35,469 nt of DNA from a virus, in the IMG/VR virus record IMGVR_UViG_3300006737_000085, positions 1 through 35,469 of that record, one strand, 5' to 3'. The position numbers and the translations under genes are program-made. Within the stretch, counting starts at the first letter, position 1. Each line of letters opens with the position of its first letter. The notes beneath the pieces were generated by a model. That model ran no database searches. It saw nothing but the letters and a program-made list of their open reading frames with translations, and had not been told where the DNA came from. Positions 1 through 7,909 of this stretch are shown here, piece after piece.

Positions 1-2
1 AG

Positions 3-428
3 GCGATTGAGTATTTCTGCTCCCAACGTATTTGGTTAACAAAGCGAAAGGCTAAAGCAGGGTATGTTACTGACGATACCGGTTTACGAATTGGTTCTGA
101 AGTAAAGGTCAAGATTCAAAAATCTAGATTTGGTACGGAAGGAAGAACTTGTGGGTTCAAAATCCTGTGGGGTGGAGAGGCACGGATCCAAGACGAGGAA
201 TCGTGGCTTGAAGCCCTACGTTTATCTCAATCCGATCGTTTTCGGGTAGGAGGAGGTTGGTACTACCTTACTGACTCTAAGGGTAAGGAGATAAAGTTCA
301 GATCTTCCACTTGGGTGGATAAACTAAAGGATCAAAAATTTAAATCCCTAGTCTTTGAAATCATGGACGAAGAGATAATTAAAAAGTTCGATACAGAAGG
401 TAAGAACTTTAATGTTGACAAAGAATAA
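3..428 (+). CDS. RecA/UvsX-like recombinase, C-terminal part (5' end outside window)
   Basis: An open frame runs from the window edge to TAA at 426-428 and gives 141 residues. The segment VKIQKSRFGTEGRTCGFKI followed by a WGGEARI strand resembles the part of phage RecA/UvsX recombinases after the core ATPase motifs, where a basic VK.KN/KSR strand leads into the C-terminal region. The Walker motifs would lie upstream of the window, so the call rests on the C-terminal part alone. Its position before an exonuclease, a helicase and an RNR fits a recombination/replication role, forming filaments on single-stranded DNA for strand exchange. The gene ends at a strong intrinsic terminator. A different phage DNA-metabolism protein cannot be excluded. 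Confidence 0.6.
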   Translation, partial: AIEYFCSQRIWLTKRKAKAGYVTDDTGLRIGSEVKVKIQKSRFGTEGRTCGFKILWGGEARIQDEESWLEALRLSQSDRFRVGGGWYYLTDSKGKEIKFRSSTWVDKLKDQKFKSLVFEIMDEEIIKKFDTEGKNFNVDKE

Positions 429-451
429 ACGGTATTGATAGAGCCACTATC

Positions 452-485
452 CCCCGCATCCTTTTGGATGCGGGGTTTTTTCTTT
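452..485 (+). terminator. Rho-independent terminator after the recombinase gene
   Basis: A perfect 10-bp stem, CCCCGCATCC / GGATGCGGGG, closes a TTTT loop and is followed by TTTTTTCTTT. It lies 23 bases after the stop codon and just before a new promoter, so it marks a transcription-unit boundary. Confidence 0.95.
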
Positions 486-491
486 AATTAT

Positions 492-532
492 TTGACAAAA
501 TGATAGTGGTAAGTTATATTATAAACATAATA
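492..532 (+). promoter_or_regulatory. Sigma70-type promoter with start-site dyad (unit 544 onward)
   Basis: TTGACA at 492-497, a 17-bp spacer, and TATATT at 515-520. The -10 merges into an inverted repeat, TATTAT (517-522), AAAC, ATAATA (527-532), which covers the expected start site. GGAGGAC follows at once as ribosome-binding site for the ATG at 544. Confidence 0.88.
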
Positions 533-543
533 AGGAGGACATT

Positions 544-711
544 ATGAAAAAGATTAGATTTTGGCAGAAACACACTGACAAAAATAAAGTACACGAAGGT
601 TTTCTTGTGGAAGAGAAAGAGACCAAATTTATCATCAAGGTAGGAAAATATCAAATAGAATATCATTATCCAAAAGCTTCATATGAATTTGAACTAGTGG
701 AGGAAAAATGA
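544..711 (+). CDS. Hypothetical protein, 55 aa
   Basis: A small gene directly after a promoter, with GGAGGAC six bases or so upstream of its ATG. The product is lysine- and aromatic-rich, beginning MKKIRFWQKH and ending in ELVEEK. The alternating pattern in the middle (FLVEEKETKFIIKVGKYQIEY) suggests a small beta-barrel or sheet. There is no signal peptide or membrane segment. Its TGA overlaps the ATG of the exonuclease gene (ATGA), so the two are probably translationally coupled. No family is recognised. Confidence 0.75.
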   Translation: MKKIRFWQKHTDKNKVHEGFLVEEKETKFIIKVGKYQIEYHYPKASYEFELVEEK

Positions 712-1664
712 GTAAAACAGTTTTAATTATAGATGCACTAAACATGTTCATAAGGAACTATGTCGTCAATCCAACTCTAGACAGGCATGGGAACCCAATA
801 GGGGGTTGTGTCGGTTTTATAAAATCATTGCAAAAAGTTTGCAAAAAGTTTGAACCAAATGAGGTTGTAGTTGTGTGGGACGGCCACCAAGGATCACAGA
901 GAAAAAGATCTATTAATAAAAATTACAAAGAAGGAAGAAAACCAATACGATTTAATCGTAGATTAATAGATTTAAACCCAGAAGAACAAGATAAGAATAA
1001 GGCATATCAACTAATAAGACTAATGGAGTATTTGAATGAATTTCCAATTATACAACTTACAGTGGATTATACAGAAGCTGATGATATTATTGCATTTGTT
1101 TCACAACATGAAATGTATGGATTTTATAATAAAATTATTATTTCCTCTGATAAGGACTTTTTTCAATTATGCAATGAAACAACAAGTGTCTACCGACCCA
1201 TACAAGACAAAATTGTTGGAAAACAAGATATTCTTGAAGAGTTTAAGATTCACCCTGTCAATTTTGCCCTTGCTCGCGCCATTGCTGGAGACCCGAGCGA
1301 TAACTTACACGGCGTTGCTGGGGTTGGGCTTAAAACAGTTGCAAAGCGGTTTCCTTTCTTATATAACGAAGAGGAATATGATTGCGAAACGATTATTAAA
1401 AACTGTCTTAGCACTCGAAAAAAACTCAAATTACATGAAAACATTATTAAGTCTGAACAGTTGGTAAAAAATAATTATAAAATCATGCAACTTTATTACC
1501 CAAATATTAGACCAATAAACAGAATTTTTATAAATAATTCATTAAGTCAATTTGAAGCAGATTTTTCGAAACTAAATTTTACAAAAATGTTGTTTCAAGA
1601 TGACTTATCATACATCAACTTTGAAGAATTAATAAGAATAATGAAAAATATAAACAGACGATAA
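708..1664 (+). CDS. 5'-3' exonuclease / flap nuclease (T4 RNase H-like)
   Basis: A 318-residue FEN/PIN-like nuclease that would remove RNA primers and 5' flaps during replication. The acidic metal-binding clusters are visible: IIDALNMF near residue 9, VVWDGH near 55, EADDIIAF at 123-130 and SSDKDFFQLC at 146-155. They are followed by the helix-3-turn-helix signature GDPSDNLHGVAGVGLKT, which binds duplex DNA. This order and length match phage stand-alone 5' nucleases such as T4 Rnh and T5 D15, not the N-terminal domain of Pol I. It overlaps the upstream 55-residue gene by four bases and is followed by the helicase promoter, so it belongs to the 492 transcription unit. Confidence 0.92.
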   Translation: MSKTVLIIDALNMFIRNYVVNPTLDRHGNPIGGCVGFIKSLQKVCKKFEPNEVVVVWDGHQGSQRKRSINKNYKEGRKPIRFNRRLIDLNPEEQDKNKAYQLIRLMEYLNEFPIIQLTVDYTEADDIIAFVSQHEMYGFYNKIIISSDKDFFQLCNETTSVYRPIQDKIVGKQDILEEFKIHPVNFALARAIAGDPSDNLHGVAGVGLKTVAKRFPFLYNEEEYDCETIIKNCLSTRKKLKLHENIIKSEQLVKNNYKIMQLYYPNIRPINRIFINNSLSQFEADFSKLNFTKMLFQDDLSYINFEELIRIMKNINRR

Positions 1665-1670
1665 AAGTTT

Positions 1671-1699
1671 TTGACTTTTTGAATAAAAAATGTTATAAT
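1671..1699 (+). promoter_or_regulatory. Sigma70-type promoter for the helicase
   Basis: TTGACT at 1671-1676, a 17-bp spacer and TATAAT at 1694-1699. A TG at 1691-1692 gives an extended -10. The -10 sits in the palindrome TTATAATTATAA. GGAGGAC follows before the ATG at 1720. Confidence 0.85.
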
Positions 1700-1719
1700 T
1701 ATAAAACACTGGAGGACAA

Positions 1720-3075
1720 ATGAACAATAATCAACAAGAAACATTTTTAAGGTTTGGAAAAAAATTCCAAGAAAACATGTGCCAACTTATGCTCGAAGAT
1801 AGACCATTTTTTGACCAAATTAGTGAAGTTTTGAGAATAGAATTTTTCGAATTAAAATATTTACAAATTTTCACTGAAACACTTATGAATTATAGGTCTA
1901 AATATAACACCCATCCAAATCACGAAGTCATGATGGCCGTGCTAAGGACAGAATTAAACCATTGTGACCCCGCAGCAGCAACTCAAGTTAGGAACTTTTT
2001 TGCAAGAATAATGAAATCTGAAGGTGTGGAAGAAGCAAATTTTGTTAAAGATAAAGCGTTAGATTTCTGCAGGAAGCAGGTTTTAAAAGGGGCAATGATG
2101 CAATCAATAAAACTTATCAAATCTTCATCATTTGATGAAATTGAAAAAGTTATTCAAGATGCATTAAAATTGGGAACAGATAATAATTTTGGACATAATT
2201 ATCATACGGATGCTTTGAAGCGTTTTGAATATATAAACCGAGCTCCTATTTCCACTGGCTGGGATAGGATGGATGAAATTGTAAAAGGAGGACTGGGAAA
2301 GAATGAACTTGGAGTTGTTATTGCTCCTACTGGCGCTGGAAAGTCAATGGTTCTTGTCCACCTCGCAGCCCAAGCGATCCGACAAGGAAAAACAGTAGTT
2401 TATTACACATTGGAATTGAAGGACACAGTTGTCGGTGGCCGATTTGATTCTAACTTAAGTGGTGTCCCCTTAAGTGAACTTAAAGATAGAAAAGAAGAGA
2501 TTTTATCATGTGTAGAAGGAATTGACGGAACTTTAATTATTAAAGAATATCCTACAAAATCAGCGTCCGTTCAGACAATCAAGAATCACATTGAAAAATT
2601 AAAAAAGAGAGGTGTATATCCGGATATGGTTTTACTTGACTACGCAGATCTACTCAGACCAGATCGCACCGGGAGAGAAAAAAGACATGAACTTGAAGAG
2701 ACCTACGAAGGCCTGAGGGCTTTGGCTCAAATTTACGAAATACCAGTGTGGACAGCATCACAAACCAATAGAAGTGGTCTTAACGCAGAGGTGATAACTA
2801 TGGAGTCTATTTCGGAGGCTTTCAATAAATGTTTTGTAGCAGATTTCATTTTTTCTTTATCTCGAACTGTTCAAGATAAGCAATCGAATAAAGGAAGAAT
2901 TTTTGTTGCTAAAAACAGAAACGGACCAGATGGATTAGTGTTTCCTTGTTTTGTTGATTGGTCTGATGTTACGATAAAAGTTTTGAGTAGGGAAGAAAAC
3001 GACAGCGAAATGCCCTCGACTACAGATGCCTTAAATATTTTAAGGCAAAAATACAATGAATTAAGTGCAAAATAG
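1720..3075 (+). CDS. Replicative DNA helicase, DnaB / T4 gp41-like
   Basis: A 451-residue RecA-fold hexameric helicase that would unwind the fork on the lagging strand. An alpha-helical N-terminal domain (about 1-150) precedes the motor. Walker A is APTGAGKS at 202-209, Walker B is PDMVLLDYADLL around 301-312, and the sensor segment WTASQTNRSGL follows. All are typical of the DnaB/gp41 group. It begins at an ATG with GGAGGAC spaced correctly downstream of its own promoter. The next gene, an RNR, follows after 10 bases, so fork motor and nucleotide supply are co-transcribed. No primase is visible in the window. Confidence 0.93.
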   Translation: MNNNQQETFLRFGKKFQENMCQLMLEDRPFFDQISEVLRIEFFELKYLQIFTETLMNYRSKYNTHPNHEVMMAVLRTELNHCDPAAATQVRNFFARIMKSEGVEEANFVKDKALDFCRKQVLKGAMMQSIKLIKSSSFDEIEKVIQDALKLGTDNNFGHNYHTDALKRFEYINRAPISTGWDRMDEIVKGGLGKNELGVVIAPTGAGKSMVLVHLAAQAIRQGKTVVYYTLELKDTVVGGRFDSNLSGVPLSELKDRKEEILSCVEGIDGTLIIKEYPTKSASVQTIKNHIEKLKKRGVYPDMVLLDYADLLRPDRTGREKRHELEETYEGLRALAQIYEIPVWTASQTNRSGLNAEVITMESISEAFNKCFVADFIFSLSRTVQDKQSNKGRIFVAKNRNGPDGLVFPCFVDWSDVTIKVLSREENDSEMPSTTDALNILRQKYNELSAK

Positions 3076-3085
3076 GAGGTGACAA

Positions 3086-4939
3086 ATGAACTTAGAAAAC
3101 AAAGTATTATCTGATTTGACAGTTTATATGAAATATGCTAGATTTTTGGAAGAAAAAAATAGAAGAGAAAATTGGGAAGAGTTGGTGACTCGTAATATGG
3201 AAATGCATATAAAAAAATTTCCAAATCTCGACACAGAGATAAGAGAAGTTTATAAAATGGTTTATGATAAAAAGGTTTTACCATCAATGCGATCGATGCA
3301 GTTTGGAGGAAAACCCATTGAGGTCTCTCCAAACAGAATATTCAATTGCGCCTATACTCCGGTTGACAACTACCATGTTTTTTCCGAGATTATGTTTCTC
3401 CTTTTGGGAGGCACTGGTGTGGGATTTTCAGTCCAGAGACATCATGTGAGTAAATTACCAGAAATCAGGAGACCATCCAACAAGAGTCGTAGGTTTTTAA
3501 TCGGAGACAGTATCGAGGGTTGGGCAGATTCAGTTAAAGCACTGATCCAATCTTACTTTAAAGGAACTTCCCGCCTTCGTTTTGACTTCTCAGACATCCG
3601 TCCAAAAGGCGCGAGACTAGTTACCTCCGGAGGTAAAGCTCCGGGACCACAACCACTCAAAGAGTGTTTAGTTAAAATAGAAGGAATATTAGATGAAAAA
3701 GATGACGGGGAACAACTTACTCCCATTGAGGTTCATGATATCGTCTGCTACATTGCGGATGCGGTTTTGGCTGGGGGCATTCGTCGCGCTGCTCTTATCT
3801 CCTTATTCAGTGCTGACGATGAAGAAATGCTCGCAGCAAAAGCAGGAAACTGGTGGGAACTCAACCCCCAACGAGGACGAGCCAACAATTCCGTTGTTCT
3901 TATGCGTCATCGTATTAATAGGGATACTTTTATGTCTATCTGGGATCGAGTTCGTGAGTCTGGATCTGGAGAGCCGGGTTTTTATTTTTCAAACGACAAA
4001 GATTGGGGAACCAATCCCTGCTGCGAAATAGGCTTAAGACCAAATCAATTCTGTAACCTCACAGAGGTTAATGTTAGTGATGTCTCGAACCAACAAGAGC
4101 TTGAAAAGAGAGTGGCTGCTGCGACCTTCATAGGCACCCTTCAGGCCTCTTACACAGACTTCCACTACTTAAGACCCATTTGGAAGCGAACAACGGAAAA
4201 GGATGCCCTTATTGGCGTTTCTATGACGGGTATTGCATCTGGTGGTGTTTTAGGGCTTGATCTAACAAAAGCGTCGTTAATAGTAAAAAGAGAAAACCGA
4301 AGAATTGCTATGCAAATTGGAATACGCCCAGCAGCAAGGACAACTTGTGTTAAACCTGCTGGAACGACCTCTTTGACCCTTGGGACTTCCTCGGGAATCC
4401 ATGCATGGCATAATGAATATTACCTCCGCCGAATTCGCGTAGGAAAGAATGAAGAAATCTATTCTTATTTGAAAACCAACCTACCAGAGCTAATTGAGGA
4501 TGATAAGTTTCGACCTCATGATACGGCTATAATAAAAGTTCCACAAAAAGCACCAAGTGGTTCAATAACACGTCATGAAAGCGCCTTGGATCTTTTAAGA
4601 AGAATTAAATTAATTTCTGAATCTTGGATCCAAGGAGGGCACCAAAATGGCCATAATACACATAATGTTTCTGCAACTGTTACCATTAAGCCCGACGAAT
4701 GGAAATGTGTTGGGGAGTGGATGTGGTTGAATAGAAAGTGCTACAATGGTCTGTCGGTTTTGCCTTATTCAGACCACAGCTATATTCAAGCGCCTTTTGA
4801 AGATTGCACCAAAGAAGAGTATGAAAGTCTACTACAATTTGTAAAAAGAATAAATTTGGATCTAATTACTGAAGACAAAGATGAAACAAATTTATCTGGT
4901 GAACTAGCCTGCTCTGGTGGTTCATGTGAAATTTTTTAG
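3086..4939 (+). CDS. nrdJ: Class II (adenosylcobalamin-dependent) ribonucleotide reductase, monomeric type
   Basis: A 617-residue RNR that makes deoxynucleotides. NCAYTPVD carries the first redox cysteine (C88). GGTGVGFSVQ and IRPKGARLVTSGGKAPGP match the monomeric RTPR group. NPCCEIGL carries the thiyl-radical Cys and the Asn/Glu partners, QFCNL the second redox Cys, and the tail LACSGGSCEIF the Cys pair that re-reduces the site. No small-subunit gene is adjacent, as expected for class II. It is somewhat shorter than the lactobacillar enzyme. The start follows a near-perfect TAGGAGGTGA site. It depends on coenzyme B12 from the host or environment. Confidence 0.9.
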   Translation: MNLENKVLSDLTVYMKYARFLEEKNRRENWEELVTRNMEMHIKKFPNLDTEIREVYKMVYDKKVLPSMRSMQFGGKPIEVSPNRIFNCAYTPVDNYHVFSEIMFLLLGGTGVGFSVQRHHVSKLPEIRRPSNKSRRFLIGDSIEGWADSVKALIQSYFKGTSRLRFDFSDIRPKGARLVTSGGKAPGPQPLKECLVKIEGILDEKDDGEQLTPIEVHDIVCYIADAVLAGGIRRAALISLFSADDEEMLAAKAGNWWELNPQRGRANNSVVLMRHRINRDTFMSIWDRVRESGSGEPGFYFSNDKDWGTNPCCEIGLRPNQFCNLTEVNVSDVSNQQELEKRVAAATFIGTLQASYTDFHYLRPIWKRTTEKDALIGVSMTGIASGGVLGLDLTKASLIVKRENRRIAMQIGIRPAARTTCVKPAGTTSLTLGTSSGIHAWHNEYYLRRIRVGKNEEIYSYLKTNLPELIEDDKFRPHDTAIIKVPQKAPSGSITRHESALDLLRRIKLISESWIQGGHQNGHNTHNVSATVTIKPDEWKCVGEWMWLNRKCYNGLSVLPYSDHSYIQAPFEDCTKEEYESLLQFVKRINLDLITEDKDETNLSGELACSGGSCEIF

Positions 4940-4948
4940 GAGAAAAAA

Positions 4949-5137
4949 ATGAGAGAGAGACTTGAAATAATTATAGAAGAATTAAAATCTGCTATGGGAG
5001 ATATTGATAAAGTTGAAAGTGGTTCTTATGGTTATAAGGCGGCAGCCCCTAGAGCAAGAAAAACAGCTTTAACTGCCATTAAAGAATTAAAAGAACTAAG
5101 ATTAGAGATTCAAAACAAGAAAAATTCTCATAATTAA
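4949..5137 (+). CDS. Small Hc1-like (histone H1-like) basic protein
   Basis: A 62-residue helical protein. SYGYKAAAPRARKTALTAIK followed by ELKELRLEIQNKK resembles the GNKAAAQRVR...KLEK.....RKES pattern of the bacterial Hc1/H1-like nucleoid protein family, and the length fits the phage short forms. The family binds DNA non-specifically and condenses it. Here that could mean handling replicating phage or host DNA, which is inference. It follows the RNR gene by nine bases with an AGGAG site and is the last gene before the groES promoter. An unrelated helical protein is possible. Confidence 0.5.
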   Translation: MRERLEIIIEELKSAMGDIDKVESGSYGYKAAAPRARKTALTAIKELKELRLEIQNKKNSHN

Positions 5138-5139
5138 TG

Positions 5140-5168
5140 TTGACAATTGCCTTTTAATGTGTTAATAT
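5140..5168 (+). promoter_or_regulatory. Sigma70-type promoter for groES
   Basis: TTGACA at 5140-5145, a 17-bp spacer and TAATAT at 5163-5168. It overlaps the last codons' downstream flank of the previous gene and drives the ATG at 5210. Confidence 0.82.
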
Positions 5169-5186
5169 ATTATATGTTAAAAGGCA
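5148..5186 (+). promoter_or_regulatory. Candidate operator: 10-bp inverted repeat around the groES -10
   Basis: TGCCTTTTAA at 5148-5157 is a perfect inverted match of TTAAAAGGCA at 5177-5186, with 19 bases between. The left arm lies in the promoter spacer and the right arm just after the expected start site. A dimeric repressor bound here would block the promoter. In RNA only the right arm would be transcribed, so DNA binding is the likelier function. It is unlike the CIRCE heat-shock element. Confidence 0.6.
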
Positions 5187-5209
5187 TTGGCTATATTAAT
5201 GGAGGGAAA

Positions 5210-5485
5210 ATGTATTTAGAGCCAAAAAATAGACATCTTCTGGTTTTACCACTAGAAGAAAAAAGTGAAAAATCTAAGATCATTCTACCGGATGATTATA
5301 AAAAACCGGAATCGCCTTACATCACCTGTGATGTTTTGGGGATCTCAAGCGATAGCACGATAGAAATTAGTATCGGAGATCGTGTTGTGATAGAAAGGAG
5401 AATGATACAAGAAGTAAAAGCAATGGGTGAAACTAATTACCTAGTGTTAGAAAATTACGTATATGGGAGATTACAGGATGAATAA
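5210..5485 (+). CDS. groES: GroES-like co-chaperonin
   Basis: Product of 91 residues, usual for GroES (about 95). It starts with a RHLLVLPLEEKSEKSKIILPD stretch matching the DRVLVK...E.KT.GGIILPD opening of GroES. IGDRVVIERR matches the VGDRVLF strand, and the end matches the YLVLEN.VYGRL closing strand. The segment between K and I of IILP, where the mobile loop would sit, is very short. T4 uses its own gp31 in this role to fold the capsid protein. A GroEL gene lies 25 kb downstream. The ATG at 5210 is preferred over an in-frame upstream ATG because GGAGGG lies just before it and the promoter covers the upstream region. Confidence 0.72.
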   Translation: MYLEPKNRHLLVLPLEEKSEKSKIILPDDYKKPESPYITCDVLGISSDSTIEISIGDRVVIERRMIQEVKAMGETNYLVLENYVYGRLQDE

Positions 5486-6305
5486 AGAAAATTTAAAAGA
5501 AATAATTAAACAGGTTATAATTGAGAACAACCAAAAGTCTGTGCTTTTAGAGAGCCCTGAACTTAATGAGGCAACTTTTGCAAAAGCAGCAGATTATATA
5601 GATAATAAAAAGGTTCCATTTTTTATTCTATCTGGTTTTCGTGGGGAGCGTGGATCAAAGTATAGTAGAAAAAATATTTCTGCTGCTTCTGAAGTCAAAG
5701 AGTTTCTAAAATCTAAAGGCCTATCTTACACGATTGTAGATGGTGGATATACTGAGAAAGTTCGCGACCAAGTAACAAAGCAGGACCTTAAAGACCCAGA
5801 AACAGGGGATCCGGTTTACAGCATAGAAGAGGAAGAGAGTTATCTTGTCTTCGGCGACGTGCCGCATTACGGAGACACTGCGAAGGCGGTAAAAAATGTA
5901 CAAAAACTTTTTGATATTGCTAAACAAGCAAGCGTTCTGGACTCATCAAACCCACAAGAAACATTCAGTTTTGGATATCCAGTGGACGTTACGGATCCTC
6001 AAACAGGAGAAACCACGCGTGAAATGCGCATTGCACTTTACAAGCCGAATGCCCCAACTTATGGCACCAAGCATATGTTCACAGCATGGGGTGGACCATG
6101 GTCATCATTTACAAAAATGATGTCAGACGTTGGCGCTTACACTAAGATCCGTGGAACCAAAGGGACTTTCGCCGAGGAAAAATTAGAGGAAGCCAAAAAT
6201 ATCAAAGTCAATAGTGTTTTAGATGGATATAGAAAACAACATCACGTTCAATATTGGACAAAAATGAAGGCTCGTTGGGATCACGAAAACAAAAAGAGGT
6301 CCTAA
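5478..6305 (+). CDS. Unknown protein with capsid-targeting-like leader
   Basis: Product of 275 residues. It begins MNKENLKEIIKQVIIE, a short amphipathic helix ending in an IIE site that fits the (L/I)xE cleavage rule of T4-type prohead proteases, then NNQK. After the leader comes ADYIDNKKVPFFILSGFRGE and a mixed alpha/beta region with SYTIVDGGYTE and EESYLVFGDVPHYGDT, suggesting a globular, possibly nucleotide- or sugar-binding fold that I cannot name. The start at 5478 overlaps the groES end by eight bases, with AGG just upstream. It could be an internal head protein ejected with DNA; this is inferred only from the leader. Confidence 0.7.
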   Translation: MNKENLKEIIKQVIIENNQKSVLLESPELNEATFAKAADYIDNKKVPFFILSGFRGERGSKYSRKNISAASEVKEFLKSKGLSYTIVDGGYTEKVRDQVTKQDLKDPETGDPVYSIEEEESYLVFGDVPHYGDTAKAVKNVQKLFDIAKQASVLDSSNPQETFSFGYPVDVTDPQTGETTREMRIALYKPNAPTYGTKHMFTAWGGPWSSFTKMMSDVGAYTKIRGTKGTFAEEKLEEAKNIKVNSVLDGYRKQHHVQYWTKMKARWDHENKKRS

Positions 6306-7019
6306 ATGTCTTATCAAAAAACAATCGACCTATACGGAGACGGAATAGGTAAGGTTCAATATATAGACCACATGGGCTCTGACCTCACGATCGTGAACAG
6401 CGCCCGTGTTTCATTTGGAGTTGAAAAGGAGGAACTAGATGCTCGAGATAAGAAACTTATTAATTACCTTGTTAAACACAGACACACGAGCACATTCGAG
6501 CACAATGTGGCTACCTTTAAGTTTATTGTTCCTTTATTTGTGCGCTCTCAGCACCATCGGCATCGGACATGGTCATATAACGAAATTTCCCGAAGATATA
6601 CAGACAAAGATCTTGCTTTTTATTGCCCAAATGCATTCCGTACACAGCATAAGTCCAATAGACAATCTTCTAACAAGGACGAAATAGATCCGGTTCTTTA
6701 TCCTGACCTATCTGACCCAGCATTCGGTATTGTCTGTAGTCAAGAACTCAGGTCTCATATAGGACGATCTGTTGTCTTGTTTGAAAATCTAATGGCAGCA
6801 GGAGTTTGCAGAGAACAAGCCAGAATGGTGTTGCCCCAGAATATGTACACAGAATATTATGGAACTGTGAATTTGAACAACTTATTAAAGTTCATAGGCC
6901 TAAGGGTCCATGATGGGGCCCAACAAGAGATCCAAGACGTTGCCTTGGCTTGCTTAGATATAGCCATTGATCTCTGGCCCACTGCTGTTGGTGCCTATAG
7001 GAACAACTCAGGTGTTTAA
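6306..7019 (+). CDS. thyX: FAD-dependent thymidylate synthase ThyX
   Basis: A 237-residue flavin-dependent enzyme that methylates dUMP to dTMP using methylene-tetrahydrofolate and NADPH. The ThyX signature is clear as RHRTWSYNEISRRY at residues 85-98. The upstream STFEHNVATFKF and downstream CREQARMVLPQNMYTEYYGT segments are also typical, the latter carrying the Arg of the dUMP site. Length is in the family range. The ATG follows the preceding stop codon directly, with AGAGGT as binding site. Together with the RNR and dUTPase in this window it supplies dTTP for phage DNA. Confidence 0.96.
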   Translation: MSYQKTIDLYGDGIGKVQYIDHMGSDLTIVNSARVSFGVEKEELDARDKKLINYLVKHRHTSTFEHNVATFKFIVPLFVRSQHHRHRTWSYNEISRRYTDKDLAFYCPNAFRTQHKSNRQSSNKDEIDPVLYPDLSDPAFGIVCSQELRSHIGRSVVLFENLMAAGVCREQARMVLPQNMYTEYYGTVNLNNLLKFIGLRVHDGAQQEIQDVALACLDIAIDLWPTAVGAYRNNSGV

Positions 7020-7254
7020 GAAGGGTGATTTATTTTTTCTAAACACAGAAGGTTTTATTCTATTTCAGCACATCGGAGGCGAAAATGGTATTATAATGAG
7101 CGACCCTTATCTGTTATTCCAGTGTGACTTTGATGATAATAGGGAGAACATACAGTTCACAGGCTACGATGTTTTAATAAAAGGGATACTATTTAAAGAA
7201 ATACCAGAAAAATTTTTAGAGAGAGTTACAAAAAATGAAAAAAATATTAAATGA
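7012..7254 (+). CDS. Hypothetical protein, 80 aa (GTG start)
   Basis: The frame continues upstream inside thyX, but GTG at 7012 is the likely start: AGGAAC lies about eight bases before it and it overlaps only the last codons of thyX. The product begins (f)MFKKGDLFFLNTEGFILFQHI. Alternating hydrophobic residues (GDLFFL, YLLFQCDF, VLIKGILF) suggest a small beta-barrel. There is no signal peptide or membrane helix and no family is recognised. Its 3' end overlaps the next gene by 20 bases. Confidence 0.6.
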   Translation: MFKKGDLFFLNTEGFILFQHIGGENGIIMSDPYLLFQCDFDDNRENIQFTGYDVLIKGILFKEIPEKFLERVTKNEKNIK

Positions 7255-7900
7255 GTGGAAAAATTTTCTCAAAGAAAATTCTGAATTAGAGATTGATAAA
7301 GAAGAATTATTAAATAAAGTCAGAGACATATTTTTTGGAGCATACAACAGTTGGTCTGATGAATATAAGAAGCTTCATGATAAAGAATTTGAATTATTAT
7401 ACAGTGATCTCGAAGCCGCCGTTGCATCCGATCAATCTCTATCCGAGAGAGACATAGAAACCATTTTGGGTAATGCCAACATTGGACTCACTTTATATTG
7501 GTCGGATGAAAGTAAAAGAGGCCACGGCTCTTCTGAAATTGTCAAAAAAATAATAGACAAGAAATTGAAAATCTTGGAGTCTACTCTATCTCAGGAGGAG
7601 CAACAGTTTTTAAAAGAAAAAGGGATGGAACAGGTCTTAGAAATAATCTCAGCAGATCGTGGCGGAATGGTCTTTCCAACAGACCTCCCAGTTGGTCTTG
7701 GAATCATCAACGGAAAGAAAGTGCAGGATGCATATATGACTACAACTTCTGCCATCAATAGGCACCTAATTCCTGTGTTAGAAAATAGTGGATATGTTGT
7801 TCAAAAAAGAGCGCCGAAACAAAAAAGAAGAGCAAAGAAATCACCTCCGCTGTCACCAGCAGAGATGCTAGCGCAAATGAAAAAATTCGGTAGAAAATAA
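7235..7900 (+). CDS. Unknown protein with capsid-targeting-like leader
   Basis: Product of 221 residues. The N-terminus MKKILNEWKNFLKE-N closely follows the MKTYQEFIAE-A pattern of T4 internal-protein leaders: a basic start, an aromatic, FL, then an LxE site. The body is helical and acidic (residues 15-120), followed by a conserved-looking MVFPTDLPVGLGIINGKK segment. The C-terminus has a very basic patch, KRAPKQKRRAKKS, that could bind nucleic acid. Function unknown. A virion-internal DNA-binding protein fits leader plus basic tail but is inference. Confidence 0.7.
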   Translation: MKKILNEWKNFLKENSELEIDKEELLNKVRDIFFGAYNSWSDEYKKLHDKEFELLYSDLEAAVASDQSLSERDIETILGNANIGLTLYWSDESKRGHGSSEIVKKIIDKKLKILESTLSQEEQQFLKEKGMEQVLEIISADRGGMVFPTDLPVGLGIINGKKVQDAYMTTTSAINRHLIPVLENSGYVVQKRAPKQKRRAKKSPPLSPAEMLAQMKKFGRK

Positions 7901-7909
7901 GAGGTCTTA

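Noticed and set aside
5148-5186. CIRCE heat-shock element at groES
   Set aside because: The arms are TGCCTTTTAA/TTAAAAGGCA, not TTAGCACTC/GAGTGCTAA.
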